This document shows positions 36,976-46,210 of a stretch of 64,000 nucleotides of DNA, one piece after another. The position numbers and the translations under genes were made by a program. Position 1 is the stretch's first letter, and every line of letters begins with the position of its first letter. The stretch spans positions 80,774 to 144,773 of the forward strand of contig CAWFFB010000013.1 in NCBI GenBank assembly GCA_963814975.1. Direction: 5' to 3'. The DNA comes from CAVUXJ01 sp963814975 (lineage in GTDB: Bacteria; Acidobacteriota; Vicinamibacteria; Vicinamibacterales; CAVVIG01). The notes beneath the pieces were generated by a model. That model made no database searches. It was not told the DNA's origin and saw nothing but the letters and a program-made list of their open reading frames with translations.

Positions 36976-38328
36976 GGCCTTCCTATCGCTCGTTGCAGGG
37001 TCGCTGTTGCCGTGAGCACATTCACACGCGCAGCGATTTGTTGGGCATCGGCCTGCTGCACGGCGTCGGCCGAGCGCAGCAGCATGGCCGCATCCGTGAG
37101 GCCGCTCTCATAGCGGTCCCGGATAATGCGGCGGCTCTCTCGTGCCTGATCGGCGGCCGCCCGTCCAACCGCTTCGCTCGCCCGCGCGGCCTCGAGCCGG
37201 GCGATCGCGATCTGCACATCGAGCCGCGCCATGGTCTCGGCCTTGCCCTTTTCGAGCGCTCGACGCGTCGCCTGCTCGCGCGCTTCAGCGAGCCGTGCCT
37301 TGTCGGCAAGACCATGGAACAGGTTGATCCGGGCGACCGCGCCAGCCACCCAGCTCGACGACCGCGAATTCCAGGCGCCGCCGTTCAGTTCCCACCCGCC
37401 CTGCGCGGCCACTTGCGGCAGAAACGCCGCCTGCGCCGCATCCACCGTGGCGGCCGCCAGCTGTTCCTGCTGCATGGCGAGTGCGACTTCGGGCCGGTTC
37501 TTCAATGCTTCCTCTTCAAGGCCTGCGGGATTGGTGATGTCGATGGCGATCGCCGGTGGCGTGAGATCGAGCGAGAACATCGTGCCCAAGGGCTCGCCCA
37601 TCAACTGATTCAGCCGGGCGCGCGCGATGCGTTCGTCCGACGTCGCCTGCACCTGCTGTTCGAGCGTGCGTGCCAGGTAGACGTCCAGCTGCAGGACATC
37701 CGCGTCGGTCACCCGACCGGCGTCGCGGCGGTTGCCGGCCAGCTCGCGGTCTGCCCGGGCGGTCTCGACCATGGCCGCTGCCGAACGAGCAGTCGCGGCA
37801 GCAATGAGCACGCGGCCAAACGCGTCAGTCACCGCCGACGTCAGGTCTTGGTCGACGAGTTGCCTGCCGGTGGCCGCCATGTCCCGCCCGATCGACGCGG
37901 CTCGGACATTCGCCGAGGTGGTGCGATCGAACAGCGACTGCTCAACGGAGAACGCCGCGCGGAAGTTGTCCGTGGCAGCGGGGTGATTGAGCGCATCAAG
38001 GGCGAAGTCGGCCGCGGTGAACTGCCGCTGCGCGAGAAGCGAACTGAACACGAACACCGGGTTGTTGCCGCGCTGCCAGGACTCCGCGACGTCCACCTTT
38101 GGGAAGTAGCCGCCGCGAGCCTGTGTGACGCGTTCGGCCGCTTCTCGCTCGGCTGCCGCCGCCGATCCGGCGTCGGGGTTGCGGGCCTTGGCGCGCGCAA
38201 TCGCCTCCGAAAGCGAAAGCGGCGGACTGCGCAGACGCCGGCAGGGCCACAAACAGAGTGGCAAAGAGGAGTGGAACGACGAGGTGAGCCTCGCGCTCGA
38301 GAGCCTCGATGATGTCTCTTGCGCTCAT
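36972..38328 (-). pseudogene. TolC-family outer membrane efflux protein, frameshift in signal region
   Basis: The mature frame (36972 to about 38220) has the TolC repeats: PLSLSEAIARAKARNPDAGS, GGYFPKVDVAESWQRGNNPV, long coiled-coil helices and ATATLQRAIGRP at the end. The signal peptide is in another frame: from ATG 38328, MSARDIIEALEREAHLVVPL then LFATLFVALPASAQS, changing frame near 38218. Corrected, about 450 residues with a standard N-terminus. First gene of the second tripartite pump. A one-base sequencing indel is the easiest explanation. Confidence 0.8.
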
Positions 38329-38426
38329 GGCCTGGGCCTTCCGGGGGAGGAAGCGCTTGTGCGACGGAAAGTCGTCGTCAGGGGAACCTCCAAGCAACGG
38401 AGCGATTCTGCGGGACCTCTCACTGG

Positions 38427-38615
38427 CTGGCCATGCCCGCGCGGTTGAAGTTCTTGACCGCCAGTCCGGCGAGGCTAGAATGCTTTGCGGAGGCGCCACA
38501 AAACTTTGCCGGGCGTCCGGAGAAAGATGGACGCGTTTTCAGAGGTCCTGAGCGGTGTCCGATTGAAGGGCGCGATGTTCTTCAGCGCCGAGTTCTCGGC
38601 GCCGTGGCGACTCTC
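38427..38615. repeat. Inverted repeat arm A: promoter and 5' end of the AraC gene
   Basis: This stretch is repeated in opposite orientation at 39631-39817. Identical blocks include GGTTGAAGTTCTTG, GGCTAGAA(T/C)GCTTTGCG and TTTGCCGG(G/A)CGTCCGGAG(A/G)AAGATGGA. It covers the -35/-10, leader and first 30 codons of the AraC gene. Confidence 0.75.
38454..38481 (+). promoter_or_regulatory. Sigma-70-type promoter of the AraC gene
   Basis: TTGACC (38454-38459), 16-bp spacer, TAGAAT (38476-38481), 46 bp before ATG 38527. The inverted copy at 39.8 kb keeps both boxes (TTGCCC and TAGAAC). Confidence 0.55.
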
Positions 38616-39522
38616 GACGCCCCACTCCCGCACACTGGCGTCGACCCTGGCGCCCGGCGCGCAGCACCTCGTGATCTATCACTTCGTCGTGGACGGCACC
38701 GCTCGGGCGCGGTTGGAAGGCGGGCGGGATGTCGAGCTGTCGCCGGGCGACATCGTGGTGTTTCCGCACGGGGATCCGCACCACTTGAGTGTCGGCTCTG
38801 GAGCGAACCAGGTTGAGAACGCAGCAGTGTTGCTGAAGATCGCGACACGGGACATTTCGCCGATGCATGCCGGTGGTGGGGGGGCGACGACACGGTTCGT
38901 GTGTGGGTACTTGACCTTGGATCCGCTCCTCTGCGGGCCGATCCTAGACAGCCTGCCGCCGATGCTGAAGGTGAACGTAAGGACCGATCGCTCCGGCCAC
39001 TGGCTGGAGCAATCGATCCTGCATCTGGTAGAGGAGGCCGCCTCGGACCGTGCGGGCAGCGACGCGATGTTGGCGAAGCTGTCTGAAGCGCTGTTCGTGG
39101 ATACGCTGAGACGATTCGTCACAGGCCTTCCCGATCAGACGACGGGGTGGCTCGCGGGCGCAAGGGACTCCGTTGTAGGCAAGAGCCTCGCGCTGCTTCA
39201 TAGGCGCGCCCATCACCCATGGACCATCGCCGAGCTCGCCGCGGAAGTCGGGGTATCCCGCTCTGCGCTGGTGGCGCGCTTCACGCGCTACCTGTCGGAG
39301 CCGCCCATGGCGTACTTGACCGGATGGCGATTGCGTCTGGCTGCCCAGGCGTTGACGTCGTCCTCGAAGGGGGTAGCGGATATCGCGGCCGCCGTCGGCT
39401 ACGAGTCTGAAGCGGCGTTCAATCGAGCCTTCAAGCGCGCATTCGGAGCGCCGCCAGCCCGGTATCGACGCCAAAGCAGGAATCCTGCGAGCTCATCCGG
39501 TTCGCCGAGGTTGCAAGCGTGA
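38527..39522 (+). CDS. AraC-family transcriptional regulator (cupin-type sensor)
   Basis: 331 residues from ATG 38527 (MDAFSEVLSGVRLKGAMFFS). The N-terminal cupin (LVIYHFVVDGTARARLEGGR, then VVFPHGDPHHLSV) is the AraC_binding_2/cupin_6 type that senses a ligand. The C-terminal tandem helix-turn-helix contains WTIAELAAEVGVSRSALVAR and VADIAAAVGYESEAAFNRAF with FGAPPARYRR. Divergent from the TolC-MFP-RND operon (198 bp between starts), it probably regulates this pump. A decayed inverted copy of its 5' end lies about 1.2 kb downstream. Gene itself intact. Confidence 0.9.
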   Translation: MDAFSEVLSGVRLKGAMFFSAEFSAPWRLSTPHSRTLASTLAPGAQHLVIYHFVVDGTARARLEGGRDVELSPGDIVVFPHGDPHHLSVGSGANQVENAAVLLKIATRDISPMHAGGGGATTRFVCGYLTLDPLLCGPILDSLPPMLKVNVRTDRSGHWLEQSILHLVEEAASDRAGSDAMLAKLSEALFVDTLRRFVTGLPDQTTGWLAGARDSVVGKSLALLHRRAHHPWTIAELAAEVGVSRSALVARFTRYLSEPPMAYLTGWRLRLAAQALTSSSKGVADIAAAVGYESEAAFNRAFKRAFGAPPARYRRQSRNPASSSGSPRLQA

Positions 39523-39564
39523 GGCAGGACCCGTGCGGGACCCCAGGCGGTCAAGGGTGACACC

Positions 39565-39752
39565 AAAGCTTGATGGCGCGGTGGATATGAATGTCTGGCG
39601 AGGTTTTCCGCCACCGATACGAACCCAAGCCGAGTCGCGACGGGACTGAGAGCTCCGCGCTGAAAAACAGCGTCCCCTTCCAGCCGAACGCCGCTCAGAA
39701 CCTCTGAGAACGGTCCATCTTCCTCCGGACGTCCGGCAAAGTGTGTTGGCAC
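39565..39752 (-). pseudogene. Decayed 5' fragment of a second AraC-family gene
   Basis: The minus strand encodes FSEVLSGVRLEGDAVF and, in the next frame, FFSAELSVPSRLG, matching the start of the intact AraC protein (FSEVLSGVRLKGAMFFSAEF). A frameshift falls after GVRLEG. Homology ends before the cupin core and nothing of the helix-turn-helix is present. Its promoter boxes are also recognisable upstream. It points toward the intact gene. Confidence 0.65.
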
Positions 39753-39817
39753 CCGCGCAAAGCGTTCTAGCCCACCGGACGAACGGGCAAGAACTTCAAC
39801 CGTACGAGCATAGTCAG
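39631..39817. repeat. Inverted repeat arm B (paralogous AraC 5' region)
   Basis: Reverse complement of the 38427-38615 region with roughly 75-80 percent identity by eye. The arms are about 1.0 kb apart and flank the intact AraC gene. Confidence 0.7.
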
Positions 39818-40031
39818 CCGGTCAAGGCCCTTGCAGAATCGCTGGTGTCATGCGCAGGAAACGAGGTCCTCACGACGCTGCCCGACAGGACGGCAAGCAG
39901 GCCGGGATCGGGGATGTGGGCCTTCGTTCCTGTCACAGGGTCTGTTCAAACGGGCCACTGGCGCGTAGGGACAAGCCAATAGTACCGACCGCGCCGTTTT
40001 CAAAGAACGCAATTGTGAAAGGAGTCTGCCT

Positions 40032-40745
40032 GTGAATTCAGAACCAACGACCCATCGTCGCGCTTTTCTCGGTCAAATGTTTGGTGCGGCCGCGGCCGCT
40101 AGCCTCTCGATGTCCGGCACGCTGGCCGCCGGCGCTCAGGAGTCGGGGCCCGACGACTGGATTGGGGAGGTGAAAGGCACTCACCGATGCCTGTTCGACT
40201 TCCCACAGCACAAGAACGGCTACCCACTCCTGCACATCCTGAACTACCTGAACACGTACGCAACGGCCTACAAGACCGGGGCGGGTCAGGTCGGCGCCGT
40301 GGGAACCTTCTATAGCGTGGGCAGCCAGGCCAGCATTTCGCTGGCATTCAATGATGCCGTCTGGGCCAAGTACGAGCTTGGCGCATACACGGGACTCAAA
40401 GACGCGGCTGGGAAGGTCTACACGCGCAACGTGTTCAACCAGCCGACGGCCAAAGATCTGCACCTGTTGATGCAGGTCGTCGGCTCCCCGATGATCCCGG
40501 CGCTGGCCGAGGCGATGCCTGCGCTGGGCATCGAGAGTCTGCAGAAGATGGGCACCAAGTTTGTGCTCTGCGCGAACGCGCTCGGTATCTGGTGTCTGGA
40601 GCTCGAAGCCAGAGGCAAGGGAAAGGCGCAGGAGATCGACAAAGAGCTGCGCGCCAACCTGCTGCCTGGCGTGACGATCGTGCCGGCCATGGTGATCGCC
40701 ATCGAGAAGGCGCAGGAGGCCGGAATCAAGTACAACCGTCAGTGA
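40032..40745 (+). CDS. Tat-exported DsrE-like protein
   Basis: 237 residues with a twin-arginine signal (THRRAFLGQMFGAAAAASLS, cleaved after a LAAGAQ-type site). The mature part has a DsrE/F-like alternating fold: HILNYLNTYATAYKTGAGQV, a helix, KFVLCANALGIWCLELEARG with one Cys near the usual active-site position, and VTIVPAMVIAIEKAQEAGIK as the last strand-helix. Secreted DsrE-like proteins may handle sulfur or be associated with redox partners; role unknown. Start GTG 40032 is chosen because AAAGGAG stands about 8 bases upstream. Intact. Confidence 0.75.
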   Translation: MNSEPTTHRRAFLGQMFGAAAAASLSMSGTLAAGAQESGPDDWIGEVKGTHRCLFDFPQHKNGYPLLHILNYLNTYATAYKTGAGQVGAVGTFYSVGSQASISLAFNDAVWAKYELGAYTGLKDAAGKVYTRNVFNQPTAKDLHLLMQVVGSPMIPALAEAMPALGIESLQKMGTKFVLCANALGIWCLELEARGKGKAQEIDKELRANLLPGVTIVPAMVIAIEKAQEAGIKYNRQ

Positions 40746-41084
40746 CCTGTCGTAACAGCCAGGTCGCCGAGGAAATCGGTCTCGACGATGGGGTGATGGT
40801 GTTGATGCAACTCGACCTCATATCCGCAGCCCGATCGAACACCGCTCCCGAGGTCACCACGGCGACCATCGGCAACGACCAGGCGAGAGGAACTGGACCG
40901 AAGCGTCGGACGCTCGGTCCCGGTTCACCTCGTTGCCCGGCGCGCCCCTGGCTCGCACGACGATGAAGCAAGGCGCAAGCAAGGAGGAAGTCCTGAGTAC
41001 GACCATAACGATTCATCGTCGAGCTCAACGTTTCACGCCGGCCACGCCGAGCGTTAGCGCAAGCGGGTAACCCACGGGCCGATG
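40746..41084. other. Intergenic region, nothing identified
   Basis: About 340 bp with small frames only. The convergent cytochrome gene ends at 41085. No clear terminator hairpin found. Confidence 0.3.
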
Positions 41085-42098
41085 TCAGGTGACGTTCTCA
41101 TCACCGGCGCCGTGCCGCTGCCTGCACGCAGGGCAGTCGCTGGGCGGCTTGCTGTTGTCGATGCGGTGCTTCGCCGGCTTGATCGTTTTCAGGAACGCGA
41201 AGATGGCCTTCAGATCCTCGTTCGTCATGCTTCGATAGAGAGCCCATGGCATCTGCGGATGCAGCGGTCTCGCCCTCACCATGCCCGTGCGCATCGCCTC
41301 GACGAAGAGGTCTTCGGAGTAATAGGGGATGCCACTCGGATCCGGAGTGATGTTGCCGGCGGCCACACGACCCACCGGACTCTCGAACACGCTTCCGCCC
41401 GCGAATTACAGCCCGGCAAGCACTTGTCCTTGCTCGTCGCGCGGGGTGTGGCAATCGCCACAGGTGGCGAGGGTCACAAGGTATTTTCCTCGGCCCACTT
41501 GAGTCGATATATCGGGTTGCAGTACTGGTTCGGCGATTGGCGCCGGCGCCGTGTTGACCAACCTGTTGAGTGGGAATGGCATCTCTGTCTTCGACAGCAC
41601 GCGGCTGACAGGCTTCAGCGAGCGGAGGTACACGATCACAGACGCGAGATCTTCGTCCGACATCTGGCGATACGACTCGTACGGCATCATCGGAAACAGC
41701 GCACGTCCGTCTTTCCCTATGCCCTCACGAATCGCGCGCGCCAGCTCGTCGTCGGTCCAGGCGCCGACACCCGTTTCGCGGTCGGGTGTCAGGTTGGGTG
41801 CGACAACCCAGTCGAGTCCCTCATCCGCGAAGTGACGCCCGGCCCCGAGGAGTTCCGGAACGAAACGCGGCGCCTTCCAATCGATTTCGCCATGACAGCC
41901 GAGACAACTGGCGACAGAGTTGAGCAGATAGTCACCGCGTGCGAGCCGGGCGGGCGTGGCTTCGAATCGTCGATCGGTAACCGGCCGCGCGCGGGGGCCG
42001 ATGAATGGTCTCCATCCGATCGTGAACGTGACTGCCAGTAGCAGGAGAACCGACACCGCCAGTGCGCTGTATCCGAACACCCTTCGCCACGCCGCCAT
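41085..42098 (-). pseudogene. Diheme c-type cytochrome interrupted by an in-frame stop
   Basis: The protein starts MAAWRRVFGYSALAVSVLLL (anchor or signal), has heme site one CLGCH (near residue 66), the linker VVAPNLTPDRETGVGAWTDD and heme site two CGDCH (near 213). After EQGQVLAGL a TAA occurs at 41406-41408; the same frame continues with FAGGSVFESPVGRVAAGNIT and AIFAFLKTIKPAKHRI, the expected end with its axial Met region. So one codon (probably GAA to TAA) splits a protein of about 340 residues. Family: periplasmic or membrane-bound diheme cytochromes that pass electrons in alcohol or other dehydrogenase chains. Confidence 0.8.
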
Positions 42099-42284
42099 AA
42101 AGAATTTCTCCCGATGTCAGTTCCAATGGTCGAACCGATTATAGTTGGCGGCTCGGCTCATCGAGGTCCTCGGAGCGTCCAGTGCCGCAACCACGTGCCG
42201 GGACCTGGTTCCAATTGGCGAATCGTGTGTCTCCTCTGGACGCTTTGGCAGCATGAGACCGCAGGTAGCCCGGTATCCGCGGTC

Positions 42285-42746
42285 CTAGGGCTCGTCCGCA
42301 CTCGGGCCGTACACCTGCGGCACGGTTGAACCCATCGGGCGCAAATAGGTCGTGATCTGGCCGCGGTGGTGCACGATGTCGAACAGGAAGCTCCATGCCA
42401 TCGGCGATGCTGGCCGCTGACTGCCGAAGAACTCGAGCGTGCCACCCCAGCGCGCGGCCGGCAGCGCCTGCCAGCGCTGCACGATCTCCGCGCTTTGCCT
42501 GTCATACGCGTCGCACACTTCCTTCATCGTCGCGGGAGGCGGCACCGGCGCCCACTCGACCGCACCGGTCTCGAGGGCTTCGATGATCATCTTCTCTTCG
42601 CCGACGATCTGCCACGCGATCTCACGTGCGGTGCGCGACTTCGGATCGGGGCGATAGTCGCAGCCCTCCGGGATGCGTGACAGCACCTTGCTCGTCGTCT
42701 TGGACTCTTTGGCCCAGAACTCTGCAAACAGCGACTTCTCGTCCAC
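42285..42746 (-). CDS. DinB-family protein
   Basis: 153 residues from GTG 42746 (VDEKSLFAEFWAKESKTTSK), with GAGG about 8 bases before it. Four-helix DinB/YfiT fold: TAREIAWQIVGEEKMIIEAL (first metal-His replaced), helix SAEIVQRWQALPAARWGG, and LFDIVHHRGQITTYLRPMG with the HHRGQ motif typical of the family. Members are metal-dependent thiol-transferases or unknown stress proteins. Frames upstream to 43004 are not DinB-like. Intact. Confidence 0.8.
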   Translation of the reverse strand: MDEKSLFAEFWAKESKTTSKVLSRIPEGCDYRPDPKSRTAREIAWQIVGEEKMIIEALETGAVEWAPVPPPATMKEVCDAYDRQSAEIVQRWQALPAARWGGTLEFFGSQRPASPMAWSFLFDIVHHRGQITTYLRPMGSTVPQVYGPSADEP

Positions 42747-43101
42747 GCGACACCTCACGGGTTTCAGCGACCAATCGACGGATGGCGATAGGCTGTCGCA
42801 GCCGCCGCATCGGAGCAATTGTGGTGCGATTAGTGTGCACGACCCTCCGCGTAGAACCCAGCGAGACACTATACCTGTTGGCATACCACGGGAAGGTGGG
42901 ACAACCGCATGGCTCAGGAGGCGCCTGTGCGATGAGGTCGACGGTTCCGAGTTCTTCAACGCCCTTTCCGAGGACAAGCCGGGCATCTGCGATGCCACGA
43001 TCATCGAAAGGCCACAGCGGGTCTAGTGGATTCGGCTCCGGGGTATGAAGCGGTTGATGGGTTGGATTGTTTCCACGCCATGCGCGGTTCTGAGGAGCAA
43101 C
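42747..43101. other. Intergenic region, nothing identified
   Basis: About 355 bp between the DinB gene (minus) and the F420/PPOX relic (plus). Should hold the dinB promoter; no convincing boxes found. Confidence 0.3.
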
Positions 43102-43330
43102 GTGCCCGATCCAAACTCGGAGAATGCGGCGAGCAGTACACTTTCGCTGGAAACGTCCAGAAAAACGCCAGGGTATGAAGGCGCCTGTGCGGTTTGTGCT
43201 GCACGAGCACACGAGCCCCGTGTATTTGGAAGCCGATTCGTGGAAGGTCAAGCGCCTCCGAAACAACCCGCGGGTACGGGTGGCGGTCTGCGACATTCTC
43301 GGCGGTCTCGACTCTAACGGTCACGACTAA
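43102..43330 (+). pseudogene. F420-dependent/PPOX-class oxidoreductase fragment
   Basis: Two frames together match the N-terminal half of the intact protein at 59820: VPDPNSENAASSTLSLETSR, then, after a frameshift near 43170, APVRFVLHEHTSPVYLEADS and KVKRLRNNPRVRVAVCDI. The intact copy has WFVLHQSAFYVYTEADSGKV. The rest (GPW and the C-terminal half) is lost. GTG 43102 still has GAGGAG in front. A decayed duplicate. Confidence 0.7.
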
Positions 43331-43351
43331 CTTTGGAGCAGCGCGACCCTG

Positions 43352-43540
43352 ATGAAGCGACTGCGAGTCTACTTGTCCTCGACGTTCGAAGACCTGAAGG
43401 TATTTCGCGCGGCCGTGTTCGCGGCGCTCGAGAAAGGTGGTCTCGAGGTCGCACGGATGGAGGCCTACACCGCCGCCGATGAACGCCCTCTCGACCTCTG
43501 CCTGCGTGACGTTGCCCAGTCACGATCGTGGACTCTCTCG
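43352..43540 (+). pseudogene. DUF4062 N-terminal fragment of a STAND NTPase
   Basis: MKRLRVYLSSTFEDLKVFRA and RMEAYTAADERPLDLCLRDV form the first half of a DUF4062 domain, which is normally found in front of NACHT/NB-ARC or WD40 modules. The second half (VYVGIFAWRYG-type) and a linker are absent: after CLRDVAQSR the sequence jumps to the NB-ARC start in another frame (TIVDSLVGGN). So an internal deletion fused the two. Confidence 0.65.
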
Positions 43541-44928
43541 TTGGCGGCAATGCCGGCGCAGCGGGGCGCAACACCATGGTGCAGGGGGCAGGCGGGTTCG
43601 GCAAGACCACGCTCGCCATCGCCGCGTGTCACGACCCGCGGGTGGTCAACGCGTTTCCCGACGGGATGCTGTGGACCTCACTTGGCGTGACGCCGAGTCT
43701 CCCAATCGCACTCAGCGATCTCTTCGTGGTGGTCACGGGGAGTGGCCCCGCAGTGGCAGGCTTCGACCAGATCGCGCTGGCGTTGGCCAATGTTCTCGAT
43801 GGCCGCCGCTGTCTCGTTGTGGTCGACGACGTCTGGCGTTCAGATGACTTGGCGCCATTTTGTCGCTTGAACGGTCCCAGGCTCTTGGTGACCACACGCG
43901 TGCGAACGCTGGTCGAGCAAGCCGGCCAGACCGACTGGTCGGAAGTGCCCGTCGACGAAATGGAGGCCGGCGAAGCCGCGAGCGTTCTGGGACGCCGCCT
44001 TGAGCCTGATGCTTCAAGCGCGGCCCTGCTGGAGCGCCTGGCCGAACGGCTTGGGTGCTGGCCGCTCCTACTCGAACTCGCCAATGCGCGGCTGCTGGAA
44101 GAGAGAAAGCTGCGTCGGGCGACTCTCTCAGAGTGCATTCACACCGTGACACGGATCTTTGAATGAAAAGGCGTGCTGGGTTTTGATCGTCGCGACTCAC
44201 AAGCCCGGAACACGGCCGTGGCTCGATCGATCGAGGTCGGACTGGACGTCGCCGATGAGTGGCTTCCCGGGCTCGCGCGCAAGGCTGCGGAGCTCTCTGT
44301 ATTTCCGGAGAACGTGGCGATACCGGCGATTGTGGTTGGAGACCTGTGGGGGATGGATACATCCGACGTTGAAGAAGACGTGTTGAGGCCGCTCGACAAC
44401 CTGAGTCTACTGCACTGGGACCGCGAGGCCGGCATTTTCCGGCTCCACACGATGGTCGATCGCGCCCTCGATGCCAGACTCGAACAGGACGCCGTCGACG
44501 CCAGCGCGGTCCATCGGCGGCTTCTCGACGCGTGGGGCAATCCGCACGAGCTGACATACGACTACGCGTGGCGCTGGTTCGGGTGGCACTGCGCTCACGC
44601 GAAGGAGGCACCCAGGCTCCACCAGTTGCTGCTCGACCTCGACTGGCTCCGGGCCAAACTCACGGCTACCGATATCAACGCACTCATCCGGGAGTTCGAT
44701 TATGCCGAAGGCGTCCCCCAAGCCGCGCTGCCGCAGGGAACGCTTCGCCTGTGCGCCCACGTGCTGGCGAAAGACAAGGCACAGCTGCTGCGAACCCAGC
44801 TTCTTGCGCGCGTGAACGAAAGCGCGGGCCCGCTCAGAGAGCGTCTTCTCACGGAGGCGCTCGCGATTCGCCAACCCTGGCTGCGGCCGTTGCGGCCGAC
44901 CCTGACGCCACCTGGCGGGCCGCGGTGA
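43528..44928 (+). pseudogene. NB-ARC NTPase core of a STAND protein, interrupted
   Basis: A signalling ATPase of the AP-ATPase class. P-loop QGAGGFGKTTLAIAACHDPR, Walker B CLVVVDDVWRSDDL, sensor-like PRLLVTTRVRTLVEQ and a GLPLALELA-like GCWPLLLELANARLL are visible. A TGA at 44164-44166 interrupts the frame (RIFE stop KGVLGFDRRDSQARNT); the same frame resumes to 44928 with helical and winged-helix regions (AVARSIEVGLDVADEWLPGL, LDNLSLLHWDREAGIFRLHT). The reading then has to change frame twice to reach the WD40 repeats. In intact relatives ATP binding controls oligomerisation. Confidence 0.75.
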
Positions 44929-46182
44929 GCCCTCAGGGCACGCAAGCGGTCACGGGATGCGGTGATGGGACGCTCAAGGTCTGGGACCTCACGCGCGGAG
45001 AGATGTTACGCACGCTTGAAGGGGCATGCAGACTCGGTCACAGCGGTGGCGATCACCCCGGACGGCGAACGCGTCGTGTCCGCGAGCAGCGATCAGACCC
45101 TGAAGGTCTGGGATCTTGAAGGGACCGCGACAGCACGGGCCTTCGGAGGGCATACCAGGCAGGTCACTGCTGTGGCGGTGACGTCCGACGGCAGGCGTGC
45201 CGTGTCCGCGAGCTACGATGAAACCCTCAAGGTGTGGGACGTCGAGCGTGCCGAGGTGTTGCTCACCGTAGGCGGGCCGTCCGCCCCTGACGGTGAACTG
45301 TTTGATACAGGCATGGGCGGCTTGGGCTGGGTGGGCGCGTTGGCGCTCACACCGGACGGCACGCGTATGGTCTCCGCCAGTGGTGGCGTCGCGGGGATGG
45401 TCTGGGACCTCGAACGCGGTCAGTTCATGGTCAGGCTGGACGGGGAGCTTTCCTCCTTGAAGACCATGACGGTCACGCCGGACGGCGCGCGTGTGGTCGC
45501 GGCGAGTCAGGGCAACACCATCGCAGTCTGGGACCTCGCGCGCGGCGAGGTCGTAGACACGTTAGAAGGTCATGCCGGCGCAATAGCGGCAATCGCGGTC
45601 TCTACGGATGGCACACGTGTGGCGTCCGCGAGCGAAGACGGTAGGGTACGTGTCTGGGATCTCGCGCGCGGCGGGACACAGTCGTTTGAAGGACACACAG
45701 GCCCGGTTACCGACGTGGTCTTCACCAGTGACGGCACGCGTTTGGTTTCGGCGAGCGCAGACAGCACGCTGAAAGTCTGGAGCCTCGAGAGCGGCGCCAC
45801 CCTCCGCACGCTCTACGGGCATTCCTACAGGGTCACGATGGTGGCGGTCACGCCCGACGGCACGCGTGCGGTGTCTGCCAGCTGGGACGACACATCGAGA
45901 CTTTGGGACCTGCAGCGCGGCGAACTACTGTCCACGCTCAAGGGACCTACAGGTCGGGTCAACGCATTGACGGTCACGCCTGATGGCACGTGTGCTGTCT
46001 TGGCGAGCGAGAACCGGACAGTGGCACTGTGGCATTTGGGAACCGGCGAACTGGTCGCGTGCTTTGACGCAGAGGCGCCTATTATTGCCGTAGCCACGAC
46101 ACCGGACGGACGCACGCTTGTCGCCGGCGATGAGCAGGGACGCGTCCATTTCCTCCGTCGCGAGAACTCTGCTCCAGGTTAA
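44900..46182 (+). pseudogene. WD40 beta-propeller C-terminal part of the STAND protein
   Basis: About ten WD repeats of roughly 42 residues, for example VVSASSDQTLKVWDLEGTAT, AVSASYDETLKVWDVERAEV, VASASEDGRVRVWDLARGGT and LVSASADSTLKVWSLESGAT, with SPDG- and GH-type turns. The first repeat (QGTQAVTGCGDGTLKVWDLT) is in a frame different from the rest; the change occurs near 45023. The main frame runs 44962-46182. The propeller would act as the sensor of the NTPase, recognising a ligand or protein. Ends 29 bp before the rhomboid gene start. Confidence 0.8.
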
Positions 46183-46210
46183 CAATCGTGCTCCCACAGA
46201 AGGTGTCGAA

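Noticed and set aside
27015..41064. Shared 12-mer GTTAGCGCAAGC at 27015-27026 and 41053-41064, reminiscent of an integron core site
   Set aside because: A 12-bp identity is expected many times by chance in 64 kb, the core does not fit GTTRRRY, and no integrase is present.
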